The notes beneath the pieces are model-generated. The model was given only the letters and a program-made list of their open reading frames with translations. It was not told where the DNA came from and searched no databases. This document shows, one piece after another, positions 36,475 through 44,518 of a stretch of DNA of 64,000 nt. The DNA is taken from positions 62,001 to 126,000 of the forward strand of contig NZ_FCNX02000011.1 in assembly GCF_001544835.2 (NCBI RefSeq). Reading direction: 5' to 3'. Both the position numbers and the translations under genes were made by a program. Numbering within the stretch: position 1 is the first letter of the stretch; every line of letters begins with the position of its first letter. Origin of the DNA: Caballeronia fortuita (lineage in GTDB: Bacteria > Pseudomonadota > Gammaproteobacteria > Burkholderiales > Burkholderiaceae).

Positions 36475-37647
36475 CTAGCTGGCCTGTATGGTCGAGTTGA
36501 TGAGCGATGCGTTTTCGGAGAGTTCAAGCACCGCGGACACGACCTCGTCCACGCCAACCTGAACGAGGCACGCGTGATGACCTTCGGGACACACGCTGCG
36601 ATAACACCAGCGGCACGGCACGTCGTGATAAAGCACGCGATGCGGCGTTTGCCACGGCATGTGCTGCGGATTCGTGAGCGCGTAGAGATCGACGACAGGC
36701 GTGCCGAGCGCCGATGCGAGATGCACCGGCCCGCTGTTGTTCGACAGCAGCACGCGCGCATGCTCGATGAGCGCCGCGAGTTCGCCGAGTTCGAGCGCGC
36801 CCGAGAGATCGATCGCGTTCGCGCTATCTCCGCATGCTTCGCGGCATAGCGCGCTTTCGCTGGGCGAGCCCGTCACGAGCATCGGCCATTGCAATTGCGT
36901 GCCGAGACGTTCGATGACTTGCGCGAAGCGCTCGGTCGGATAGCGGCGCGATGCGGCGGTCGCGCCTGGATGCACGACGATGAACGGCGCATGCAGATCG
37001 ACGCCGCGTGCGCCGAGCTTTTCCGCGAGCGACGCGGCATCGTCGGGACGCACGTCGAAACGCATTCGCGTATCGGTTGCGCATGCGCCGACTCGCGCGA
37101 CGAGTGCGAGTTGACGTTCCACTTCATGCCGCGTGCCGTGCTGCGGCTCGGTTTCCTGCACCCAATCGGTTAGAAGGCCATACGGATTCTCGCGACAATG
37201 CGCGAGCCGCAGCGGAATGCCGGCGAGATGACACAGCATCGCGGCAGGCAGCGGATTCTGGCTATAGACGCTGAAGATCACGGCCGCATCGAACTGCGAT
37301 GCCGCGAGGCGCGCGCGCATCGCGAGATCGGCAAGCGCATCGATCGGCGCATCCTGCTTGACCCAGGGCGCGTCGTATTCGATCACGTCGTCGATCGCAT
37401 CGATGAAAGGCGCCGCAGCCTTGCCCGAACGCGACGCGAGCAGTGTCAGGTGCCGCCCCGGCTGAGCGTTGCGCAACGCGTGCAGCGCGGGCGTGGTCAT
37501 CAGCACGTCGCCGAGATTGTCGAGACGAATGCACAGCATGCGCTTTACGTCCGCGCCCCAGTCGCGCGCTTCGGTTGCCGCGCTCTTGCGCGCATGCGCC
37601 TCGACGACCGGCGGCAGCGTCGATGGATTCACCGGATCGCGCTTCAT
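36475..37647 (-). CDS. family 9 glycosyltransferase (heptosyltransferase-like), second copy
   Basis: A 390-residue GT9. The ATG at 37647 overlaps the phosphatase stop as ATGA and is preferred over 37656. Motifs: MLCIRLDNLGDVLMTTPALH, HLTLLASRSGKAAAPFIDAI, VVHPGATAASRRYPTERFAQ, MLVTGSPSESALCREACGDS, LSGALELGELAALIEHARVL, LSNNSGPVHLASALGTPVVD. The C-terminus has a Cys-rich CRWCYRSVCPEGHHACLVQV, also seen in the first copy (CRPCAFRECPYGHECAL), a feature of this GT9 subgroup. It probably transfers a heptose or related sugar. Two bases separate its stop from the next start. Confidence 0.9.
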   Translation of the reverse strand: MKRDPVNPSTLPPVVEAHARKSAATEARDWGADVKRMLCIRLDNLGDVLMTTPALHALRNAQPGRHLTLLASRSGKAAAPFIDAIDDVIEYDAPWVKQDAPIDALADLAMRARLAASQFDAAVIFSVYSQNPLPAAMLCHLAGIPLRLAHCRENPYGLLTDWVQETEPQHGTRHEVERQLALVARVGACATDTRMRFDVRPDDAASLAEKLGARGVDLHAPFIVVHPGATAASRRYPTERFAQVIERLGTQLQWPMLVTGSPSESALCREACGDSANAIDLSGALELGELAALIEHARVLLSNNSGPVHLASALGTPVVDLYALTNPQHMPWQTPHRVLYHDVPCRWCYRSVCPEGHHACLVQVGVDEVVSAVLELSENASLINSTIQAS

Positions 37648-38231
37648 GCGGGACACTCCGCGGCAACGATCGCCATCGCGGCTTCATACATGTCCTTCAC
37701 GACGAGGTCCGGGTCGCGACCTTCGCCGTGCAGCCATTCGGTCTCGTTGCCGTTATCGATGAGCACGCTGCGGCATCCCGCACGATGGCCCGCCTCGACA
37801 TCATCGAGTATGTCGCCGATGAACCAGCTTCGCGAGAGATCGATGCCATGCTCGCGCGCCGCGCGCAGCAACATGCCCGGCGCGGGCTTGCGGCATTCGC
37901 ATGATTGCGTGTACTCGGGCACGACGCCTCGTGGATGATGCGGGCACCAATAGACATGCATGAAGGCCGCGCCCGCTTGCGCAGCGAACGCTTGCAGGCG
38001 CGTTTCGACCCGATCGAGCGCATGCCGCTCGAACTTGCCAAGCGCCACGCCGCTTTGATTGCTGACGACGAACAGCGGCACGCCATGCGATGCGAACACG
38101 CGCAACGCATCGAGCGCACCGGGCGCAAGGCGCATGTGATGCGGATCGACATTCCAGGGCACATCGTCGAGCAGGGTGCCGTCCTTGTCGATGAAAACGG
38201 CGGCGCGCGGCGACCGTGGCATCTGCGTCAT
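37644..38231 (-). CDS. D-glycero-manno-heptose-1,7-bisphosphate phosphatase-like HAD enzyme (GmhB-like)
   Basis: A 195-residue HAD phosphatase. The start at 38231 follows GGAGG and overlaps the GT4 stop as ATGA. Motif I is AAVFIDKDGTLLDDVPWN; motif II FVVSNQSGV; the zinc-binding loop is CPHHPRG…CECRKPAPGML, as in GmhB; motif III/IV is WFIGDILDDVEAGHRAGC. Family knowledge: removes the 7-phosphate from heptose-1,7-bisphosphate before activation to ADP- or GDP-heptose. The other heptose genes are not in the window, so it may raise flux or make a special heptose for this cluster. Confidence 0.9.
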   Translation of the reverse strand: MTQMPRSPRAAVFIDKDGTLLDDVPWNVDPHHMRLAPGALDALRVFASHGVPLFVVSNQSGVALGKFERHALDRVETRLQAFAAQAGAAFMHVYWCPHHPRGVVPEYTQSCECRKPAPGMLLRAAREHGIDLSRSWFIGDILDDVEAGHRAGCRSVLIDNGNETEWLHGEGRDPDLVVKDMYEAAMAIVAAECPA

Positions 38232-39499
38232 CGCGATCCTCCGCCCATCGCGACGCGGGCCGCGTGCTGCGATTCGGCGCCGCTCACGCGCGCATAGACC
38301 TGCGCGAGCGCCTGTGCGACGCTCGACCACGTGAACATCGCGTTGGCGCGCGCAAGGCCCGCTTCGCCCATGCGTCGTGCGAGTGCCGCATCGCGCTTGA
38401 GCGTGGCGATTGCCTGCGCGAGCGCGGCCGGATGCTTCGGCGGCACGAGCAGACCTGTTTCACCGTGCGCCACCGAATAGCGGATGCCGCCCACATCGGC
38501 GCCGATCACGGGCGTGCCGCACGCCATCGCTTCGAGCGGCGTGATGCCGAAAGGCTCGTACCACGGCGTCGTCACGAACACATCGGCGGCGTTATAGAAG
38601 TGCTTCAAGTCGCTTCGTCCATGACGTCCGGCGAAATGCACGTGCGCTTCGATGCCGCATTCCCGCGCGATGCCACGCAGCCTGCCGATCTCGGGCGTCG
38701 CGATTTCATTGGCTTCATCCGAATTGCCGCCGACCACGTAAAGCTCGACGCTTTCGTCATGCTCCGCATGGCACACGCCGAGCGCGCGCACGACATTGTC
38801 GATGCCCTTGCGCGGCACCATGCGCCCCAGTTGCAGCGCGATAAAGCGATCCTGCGGCCAGCCGAGCTGCTCGCGAGCCTGGCGCTTGTCGAGCGGATGA
38901 AACTCCGCGCGGTCGAAGCCGCATGGCACGAGATCGATGCGCGCGGGATCGGCATGATAGAGATGGAGCAGATCGTTCTCGTCCTGCGGACATTCCGCAA
39001 TCACCGAGTCGGAGCGCTTCACGAGCTCATCTTCGATATCGAAGCGCGCATCGGGAAAGCCGTCCGATTCGCCCTGATGCAGCCGCCGCACGCGACCGAG
39101 CGCATGAAACGTGGTGACGAGCGGCACGCCGAGCGCGTCCTTGATGCGCAAGCCGACGAGACCCGACATGAAGAAGTTCGCGTGCACGATGTCATACGAC
39201 TGCGCTTCCTGCTTCATGAAGTCGATCATGAAGTTTGCGAACGCATCCATGTGCGGCAGGAGCTGTTCCTTCGGCAACTGCACGGGCGGCCCCGCCGGCA
39301 CGTTGATGACGCGAATGTTTTCGAAGCGGGAGACGAGCGGCAGCAGCGAACGATCGCAGCGCGTGAAGACATCGACATCATGGCCGATACGCACGAGCTG
39401 GCGCGCCACATTGGCCACGTAAATATTCTGGCCGCCGCTATCGACGCCGCCCGCGATCGCCAGCGGCGATGCATGTTCACTGATCAAAGCGATCTTCAC
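38228..39499 (-). CDS. family 4 glycosyltransferase (sucrose-phosphate synthase-like)
   Basis: A 423-residue GT4 with a GTG start at 39499 following GGAGAGG. N-terminal acceptor domain: ISEHASPLAIAGGVDSGGQN, IYVANVARQLVRIGHDVDVF, and HANFFMSGLVGLRIKDALGV with the family's TTFHALGRVRR. Donor domain: LQLGRMVPRKGIDNVVRAL, NAADVFVTTPWYEPFGITPL, EAMACGTPVIGADVGGIRYS. The GGQNVYV/GRMVPRKG pattern places it with sucrose synthase-type GT4 enzymes. It begins the downstream block of ATGA-coupled genes, separated from the GT2 gene by 185 bases containing a perfect hairpin. Confidence 0.92.
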   Translation of the reverse strand: MKIALISEHASPLAIAGGVDSGGQNIYVANVARQLVRIGHDVDVFTRCDRSLLPLVSRFENIRVINVPAGPPVQLPKEQLLPHMDAFANFMIDFMKQEAQSYDIVHANFFMSGLVGLRIKDALGVPLVTTFHALGRVRRLHQGESDGFPDARFDIEDELVKRSDSVIAECPQDENDLLHLYHADPARIDLVPCGFDRAEFHPLDKRQAREQLGWPQDRFIALQLGRMVPRKGIDNVVRALGVCHAEHDESVELYVVGGNSDEANEIATPEIGRLRGIARECGIEAHVHFAGRHGRSDLKHFYNAADVFVTTPWYEPFGITPLEAMACGTPVIGADVGGIRYSVAHGETGLLVPPKHPAALAQAIATLKRDAALARRMGEAGLARANAMFTWSSVAQALAQVYARVSGAESQHAARVAMGGGSR

Positions 39500-39632
39500 G
39501 AGAGCCTCTCCGTTATGCGATCCCCTTCGGCGTGTCGCGCGACGCGCAATCGCGTGGATCAGTCATCCGGATTCAGCATTTGGCGTGCCACTCGTTGTGA
39601 GTGTCGACAGAAGTACGAAACGATTTTCGGTT

Positions 39633-39675
39633 CGTCGCGCAACGAACCAAATATCGTTTGGTTCGTTGCGCGACG
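39633..39675. repeat. 19-bp perfect inverted repeat with 5-base loop
   Basis: Left arm CGTCGCGCAACGAACCAAA at 39633-39651, loop TATCG, right arm the exact reverse complement at 39657-39675. It sits in the 185-base gap between two glycosyltransferase genes of the operon. No run of T follows on either strand, so it is not a standard Rho-independent terminator. It could attenuate or stabilise mRNA between the operon segments, or be a protein-binding palindrome or small repeat element. Confidence 0.85.
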
Positions 39676-39684
39676 CGCGCGCTT

Positions 39685-40635
39685 TTACGTGGCGCGTGTA
39701 GAACCGACAGCGCGTTCGCCGCGCGTCTGGGCTTCGCGGCATGCGTCGTCGTCGTGGACGAGACGCCGCATGAGTTGCACGCGCTCGTCGATCACGCGTC
39801 GTCTGCGAAGCGCCCATGCGATGCCCGCGATCAACTCCTTCAGATCGGGCAACGGCGATGGTTCCGTGAGCAAGAGAGCGATCGCGTCGCGGGTGGCACG
39901 CAGCGCTTCGGCCAGCGGCAGACGCATCCACGCGACCCACGAGGCATTGCGTGCGAGCAGCCAGCGTCGTTGCGCGCTGTCGCGCAGCGGAGAAGGATGA
40001 TGATGAAGCACAAGCTCATCCACATAGACGATCTCGTGGCCTGCGCCAAGCACATCGAGCGAGACGAGCGCCTCTTCTCCGCCGATAAAAAGCCTCGGCT
40101 CGTAGCCGCCCGTTTGCCGGAAGACGTCCGTGCGAAACACGCACGCGCCCGCCATGAAGCCGATGAGCGCGGATCCAGGCAGCCCGTCGCGCGCGAGCGG
40201 ACTATCGCGCATGCGCTCGCACGTTTCATCGATTGCGCCGTGTTCGCCGACGACCACGCGTGCATTCAGCACGCCAACGCGCGGCGCGGCATCGAGCACG
40301 TCGACGGCACGGGACAGCGAGCCGGGACTCCACCACGTGTCGTCGTCGCAGAACGCGACGTATTCCGTTTCGGCGCGCGCGACGCCGAGATTGCGGCCGG
40401 CCGCGCCCAGATTGCGCGGCGCGAGGACGAGCTTCACGAACGGAAAGTTCCTCGCGATGCGCTCGGCGGTGCCGTCGGTCGAGGCATTATCGACTGCGAT
40501 GATCTCGATGCGATCGGGCAGCGCGGCAAGTCTTGCAAGCGTGTCAAGAACCTGATCGTCACGGTTGTAAGTCAGCACGACGACGGAGAGTCGTGCGCGG
40601 TCCGCGTCGGGAAGAACGACTCGTTCATCGGTCAT
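39685..40635 (-). CDS. family 2 glycosyltransferase
   Basis: A 316-residue GT2 (GT-A fold) starting MTDERVVLPDADRARLSVVV at 40635, overlapping the deacetylase stop by 11 bases. Motifs: VVLTYNRDDQVLDTLARLAA, IEIIAVDNASTDGTAERIAR, LGAAGRNLGVARAETEYVAF, the DXD-type FCDDDTWWSPGSLSRAVDVL, and FRQTGGYEPRLFIGGEEALV. It has no membrane helix. It acts on an unknown acceptor in the glycan pathway. The second GT2 of the cluster, at 33.7 kb, differs in its membrane tail. Confidence 0.9.
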   Translation of the reverse strand: MTDERVVLPDADRARLSVVVLTYNRDDQVLDTLARLAALPDRIEIIAVDNASTDGTAERIARNFPFVKLVLAPRNLGAAGRNLGVARAETEYVAFCDDDTWWSPGSLSRAVDVLDAAPRVGVLNARVVVGEHGAIDETCERMRDSPLARDGLPGSALIGFMAGACVFRTDVFRQTGGYEPRLFIGGEEALVSLDVLGAGHEIVYVDELVLHHHPSPLRDSAQRRWLLARNASWVAWMRLPLAEALRATRDAIALLLTEPSPLPDLKELIAGIAWALRRRRVIDERVQLMRRLVHDDDACREAQTRGERAVGSTRAT

Positions 40636-41329
40636 GGCGTGCGGTCTGCAAGCTCCAGAAGCGCTCTGTCGCGAAGACATCGTCGTAACCGTTCGGGCCA
40701 AACGCCTTCAGTTGGCTAATATAGCGGCTCACGGCGCGCTGCTTCGCTCCTTGATGTCGGGCGAGCGCGGCCGTATCGATGCGCTCGGATACGGGCGTCG
40801 CGATGATGCCGCAAGCGGCCAGATCGGCGAGGCGCGTCTGCACGAGCCCGTCCATGCGCCGATACAATGCGTCCTCATACGCGAGGCAGGCGAGCGTTCG
40901 GTCCGCGAGCCATGCCTCGCGGCACGCGCGATGCACCAGATCGTGATCCGAATGAAAGAGACCCAGCGGAACGACGAGCGCACGGCAGGCCGTCGCGCGG
41001 ATCACATCGAGCAGGGCCGCAACTATTTCATCGTGCGAGGCGGGGCTATCGCCTGCATATTGCGAATCGAGAAAGCCGAGATGGATGGGGCGCGCACCGA
41101 GCACGTCGAGCGCGGCGGCGTCTTCGGCGCGGCGCGCGTGCATGGCCTGATGCGCGTCCGTTAAGCCGCACTGCGCGTCCCAGTCGGTGACGAGCGCATT
41201 GTGCGGCACGCCCGCGAGAACCGTGCAGACGATCGAATCGGGCGCACCGGCGATGGCGGCGCCGCAACTGAAGACGGCATCGTCGAGATGGGGCGAGATG
41301 ACGAGCAAGGGGTCATTGGCGTGCGGCAT
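40625..41329 (-). CDS. PIG-L family N-deacetylase
   Basis: A 234-residue PIG-L (LmbE-like) zinc deacetylase. The start at 41329 follows AAGG; the open frame extends upstream without conserved residues. Motifs: VISPHLDDAVFSCG (zinc-binding H and DD), RRAEDAAALDVLGARPIHLG, and VPLGLFHSDHDLVHRACREA with the distal zinc His. Family members remove N-acetyl groups from GlcNAc-type substrates (GPI anchors, mycothiol, some natural products). As the first gene of the operon it could deacetylate an amino sugar in the product, exposing an amine near a carbamoyl group. Confidence 0.88.
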   Translation of the reverse strand: MPHANDPLLVISPHLDDAVFSCGAAIAGAPDSIVCTVLAGVPHNALVTDWDAQCGLTDAHQAMHARRAEDAAALDVLGARPIHLGFLDSQYAGDSPASHDEIVAALLDVIRATACRALVVPLGLFHSDHDLVHRACREAWLADRTLACLAYEDALYRRMDGLVQTRLADLAACGIIATPVSERIDTAALARHQGAKQRAVSRYISQLKAFGPNGYDDVFATERFWSLQTARHDR

Positions 41330-41804
41330 GGGCGTACCTTTCGGTGTCGGCATGCGCGGCACCGTGCAATGCCCGTGCCGCGCGCCTTCACCGTGCGTCG
41401 ATGAGGCGGGGTGCTGCGTGGCGGTATGGGCGAGTCCGGCCGAAACTTCAGTCCCCGTCTGCAATCGGGTTCCTGGTGAATCGTGTGGACACGCGCTGAG
41501 GCGCGGCATGAGGGCGAGGCAGACGCAAAGGGCTGGGCGAGAGCAAGACGCTGACCTGACGTGAGACAGTACCGCCGTCAACGTGACCCGAAACCTATTT
41601 CACGTTCAACCTCGCTTGAACCTGCTTGTCGCCGCTTGCGCGCCCGCGTGATCAGCAGGCACGGCCCCTGACATGGACAAGCCGCCCACCCAGTGACTGA
41701 CAGGCGCGCGGCGCTTCCTCGAGTTGGCGCGTTAGCTGGACTGGTTCGTCGACTCGGGCTAGAGATCGACGGGCGCGTCGCGTCCTGCGTAAGTTCGCAT
41801 ATAG
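41330..41804. other. gene-free stretch upstream of the glycan operon
   Basis: About 475 bases between the operon start and the DUF883 gene end. The operon promoter is expected here, but no boxes were assigned with confidence. Confidence 0.35.
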
Positions 41805-42161
41805 CTAACGCGACACGAGCATGCCAACAATTAAGCCCCCTAATCCAGCCATGACGATTGCCTTCCAGGGATTGTCATGCACGAAATCATCTGTCGTGTC
41901 GCTCGCAGCCCTGTAGTTTTTTACTACGACGCTCTTCATATCAGCGAGCTTTTCTTTTGCGGTTGCCCGTGCCTCACCACCGGACGATTTAGCGTCCCAC
42001 GACTGGGATGCTTCCCGGAAATCGCCATCGCCGACGGTTGCGGACGATGCAGTATCTGCCTCAGAGGCGCCGTGATTCGCGCTGGTCGGAAATTCATAGG
42101 TCTTGTCGGCCTTCTCCGTGACGAGCGAATTGACCGGTTCAAGACCGTCGGTGTTTGCCAT
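41805..42161 (-). CDS. DUF883/ElaB/YqjD-type membrane-anchored protein
   Basis: A 118-residue protein; start at 42161 after GGAGGAAG. It has a helical hydrophilic region (KEKLADMKSVVVKNYRAASD) and the DUF883 C-terminal signature DDFVHDNPWKAIVMAGLGGL, IVGMLVSR, a single C-terminal membrane anchor. E. coli ElaB/YqjD bind ribosomes at the inner membrane in stationary phase. It heads a group with two YsnF-like proteins and a membrane protein on the same strand, suggesting a stress-response module. Confidence 0.9.
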   Translation of the reverse strand: MANTDGLEPVNSLVTEKADKTYEFPTSANHGASEADTASSATVGDGDFREASQSWDAKSSGGEARATAKEKLADMKSVVVKNYRAASDTTDDFVHDNPWKAIVMAGLGGLIVGMLVSR

Positions 42162-42337
42162 GACTTCCTCCAAAAGGGTGTTCGGGCATTGAGCCACCCA
42201 GTCGTGTTGTGGCATCAATCCGTGAAGTGAACTCTATTGCTGCAATCGCGATCAGGCAGCGTGAGCACCGTGCAGATGAAATGCAAAATTAAAGGGGACT
42301 GGCAGATGTTGCGCGATTTGTCCCCACTGCCTTGGTT

Positions 42338-43204
42338 TCAAAGAGGCGGCTTTTTGACGGGTTGGACAGCCGCACTCTCGTCTGTTCCAGCCGTCCTTTC
42401 GACGTCCACTTCGGTGCCGCGTACCGTATCGTTGACGGTCTCGGTTCGGGTAGATGCTTCCTTGCCGACCACCACCTCTTCGACGACGCGCGCGGTCTTG
42501 GCGATCACCGGCTCTTCAGCCGTTTCGCGAATCTCGACGGAGCCTTCCTTGAGATCGGCCGCTGTCGCCGGGCGGTCCACGGCTCGGCGCTCAATGGTCG
42601 CGCGTTCTTCGCGCAGATTGACGGATTCGCTGACCGGCGTTTCCGTCACGCGCGAATAAACGCGAACGCCGCCCGTCTGCACCTCGCGCTTGCCGACCTC
42701 CAGCGTTTCCTGGACGACGGGGAAGGCTTGGCGTTCCGCCGCTACCTCATCGGCAGTGTAGGCGGGTGCGTTACGGTCATAGGCCTTATAGCCAGTATTG
42801 CGCCACTGTGCGACACGCGAGTCGATGTCAACGGCGCCTTCGGCATACAGTGCGTCCCGGACGCGTTCCACAGACGTCTCATCGGCGACGTCGACCGAAA
42901 GTAACGCACCCCCGCGTCGAACCGCTTCATGATAGTGCCCAATCTCTTCAGGCTCATCGCTGCCGCCGAACAACCTTTTGAAGAAGTGTTCAATGCCGCT
43001 GACGGGTCCATCGTGAACGCGGTCTTCACCCGTGTCACTGGTCACGGACCGTGCCGTCGGATCACCACTCATTGTCTGGGCGTCGCCAGTGGTCGAGCTG
43101 TGGACCTCCATGTCCGCTCGAGCGATGCCTTCTGACTCCAAGCGACTTTGAGCGCGCTCGGCATCCGTGAACGAGTCAAACACACCGATAATTGTCTGTA
43201 CCAT
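42338..43204 (-). CDS. YsnF/AvaK domain stress protein with N-terminal GsiB-like region
   Basis: A 288-residue protein; start at 43204 after GGAGAAG. The N-terminal general-stress-type domain (MVQTIIGVFDSFTDAERAQS, VRRGGALLSVDVADETSVER) is followed by the DUF2382 YsnF domain (FPVVQETLEVGKREVQTGGV, RVYSRVTETPVSESVNLREE, VVEEVVVGKEASTRTETVND). These proteins are common in desiccation- and oxidative-stress-tolerant bacteria but have no known biochemical activity. It is adjacent to another DUF2382 gene, so the two may act together. Confidence 0.88.
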   Translation of the reverse strand: MVQTIIGVFDSFTDAERAQSRLESEGIARADMEVHSSTTGDAQTMSGDPTARSVTSDTGEDRVHDGPVSGIEHFFKRLFGGSDEPEEIGHYHEAVRRGGALLSVDVADETSVERVRDALYAEGAVDIDSRVAQWRNTGYKAYDRNAPAYTADEVAAERQAFPVVQETLEVGKREVQTGGVRVYSRVTETPVSESVNLREERATIERRAVDRPATAADLKEGSVEIRETAEEPVIAKTARVVEEVVVGKEASTRTETVNDTVRGTEVDVERTAGTDESAAVQPVKKPPL

Positions 43205-43286
43205 TTCAGCTTCTCCAGAATTTAGTTGGATGGTCAAAGGACCTTATACAACCACGAGTGAACGTTTCGTTTATTGGATCGTTGCA

Positions 43287-43733
43287 TCAGTTGGCGCCCG
43301 GGTCTTTCTTCCACGGACCGTCAGGGCCTTCGCGACGCTCGACGACAAGCTCCTCCGAATGGGTCGGCACGCGATGGATCACGTCTTCTTGCATCTCGGT
43401 CGTCTTGACGTGCACCTCTTCCTTCAAAGTGAGTTGCATGCGTACCACCGGGACGTACTCGTAGATCGGGATGATGAGCGTGTCGCCTTCGCGCCGCGGC
43501 TCGTCGCGCTCCTCCACAGGCCGGTTCACTGGGATGCGCTGAACGTCGACCTGCTGAGTCCGTAGGCGCATCGAGACAGGCTGCAGGTCTTCATGGACGA
43601 CTTTGCGCACCCGCACCGCGCCCGTTTCTACCGTTGCGACTCCGACCGCGATCTCTTCCTTGACCGCCGACACACGCACTGCGTCATACGAATCAGGCGC
43701 TGGTGTCGCACCGGAAGTCTCTTCGTCACGCAT
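43287..43733 (-). CDS. DUF2382 (YsnF) domain protein
   Basis: A 148-residue protein that is almost all DUF2382: VSAVKEEIAVGVATVETGAV, RVRKVVHEDLQPVSMRLRTQ, QVDVQRIPVNRPVEERDEPR, PVVRMQLTLKEEVHVKTTEM, VIHRVPTHSEELVVERREGP. Beta-rich, acidic and cytoplasmic by prediction. It lies between the larger YsnF protein and a membrane protein, all minus-strand, and is probably co-expressed in general stress. Confidence 0.88.
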   Translation of the reverse strand: MRDEETSGATPAPDSYDAVRVSAVKEEIAVGVATVETGAVRVRKVVHEDLQPVSMRLRTQQVDVQRIPVNRPVEERDEPRREGDTLIIPIYEYVPVVRMQLTLKEEVHVKTTEMQEDVIHRVPTHSEELVVERREGPDGPWKKDPGAN

Positions 43734-43792
43734 GGGTTCCTCCTCATCAACACGGCGGCCGGACTAGCGCTGGCTGTCGGAAAGCCGCTCAC

Positions 43793-44509
43793 TCAGAGAC
43801 GACCGCCTCCTGGCACGGAGCGGCTGCGCACCGGCGGCGTATCGGCGCCAGTTGACGTACCACCGCTTTCTTCAAAGGGCGGCTGATGGCGAAAGCCGGC
43901 GCCACCCGAGACGATGGCGATGATGGCCCCCACAATGAGTGCGGCAAAGGAGAACCAGCTCGCGCGCGCGACGCCCCGTGCCGCGGCATCCGCCGTTTCA
44001 CGCGCCGTCTGTTCGGCCTGCGGACTTGAAGCGGCCGACGCCGCCGATGCGACTGCAGCTTGTACTTGCTGCTTGGCGGTATCCACGATCGACGGGGTCG
44101 TACCGGATTGATTTGCGGCGGTCGCGCTGACCTGGGCGGTCGTCGCTGCGACGCTACCCGCCGTGCTCATCGCTCCGGTGATCAGGGAGGTCATGCCGTA
44201 CACGACGAATAGCGTCATCACCGCCCAAGACAATAGACCATGAAGCCATCCGAGCACCGGTGCACAGCGGCCTGCGTAGTACGAGCCGACAAAGACCGCC
44301 AGTACGGTGGTGACGATGACCCAAACCCCCGACCCGAAGCCGAACCCGTGCAACGGATCGGGTTTCGTCATCGGCGACAGCAGCGACGCGCCAATGGCCG
44401 TACCGAGCACGCTCATGATCAAATAGACGATCATCGATAGAATGACGCCGGCGATAATTGAGCCCCAGGACAGACGCGGCAGACCATCTCGAGTGGTTAG
44501 AAGTTTCAT
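43793..44509 (-). CDS. integral membrane protein of a stress-linked family
   Basis: A 238-residue membrane protein (an upstream in-frame ATG at 44518 is also possible). The N-terminus LSWGSIIAGVILSMIVYLIM, SVLGTAIGASLLSP matches membrane proteins next to YsnF genes in Burkholderia; GVWVIVTTVLAVFVGSYYAG, WLHGLLSWAVMTLFVVYGM and SWFSFAALIVGAIIAIVS give about four helices, with an Ala-rich linker between. Function unknown. It completes the group of four stress genes. Confidence 0.8.
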   Translation of the reverse strand: MKLLTTRDGLPRLSWGSIIAGVILSMIVYLIMSVLGTAIGASLLSPMTKPDPLHGFGFGSGVWVIVTTVLAVFVGSYYAGRCAPVLGWLHGLLSWAVMTLFVVYGMTSLITGAMSTAGSVAATTAQVSATAANQSGTTPSIVDTAKQQVQAAVASAASAASSPQAEQTARETADAAARGVARASWFSFAALIVGAIIAIVSGGAGFRHQPPFEESGGTSTGADTPPVRSRSVPGGGRL

Positions 44510-44518
44510 GGCAGTCAT

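Noticed and set aside
39633..39675. hairpin considered as a Rho-independent terminator
   Set aside because: No T-run follows on either strand; kept as an inverted repeat of unknown role.
38216..40000. 594-codon open frame on the plus strand
   Set aside because: It runs antisense to two well-supported glycosyltransferase genes and is His/Arg-rich with no motif; it is a high-G+C shadow frame.
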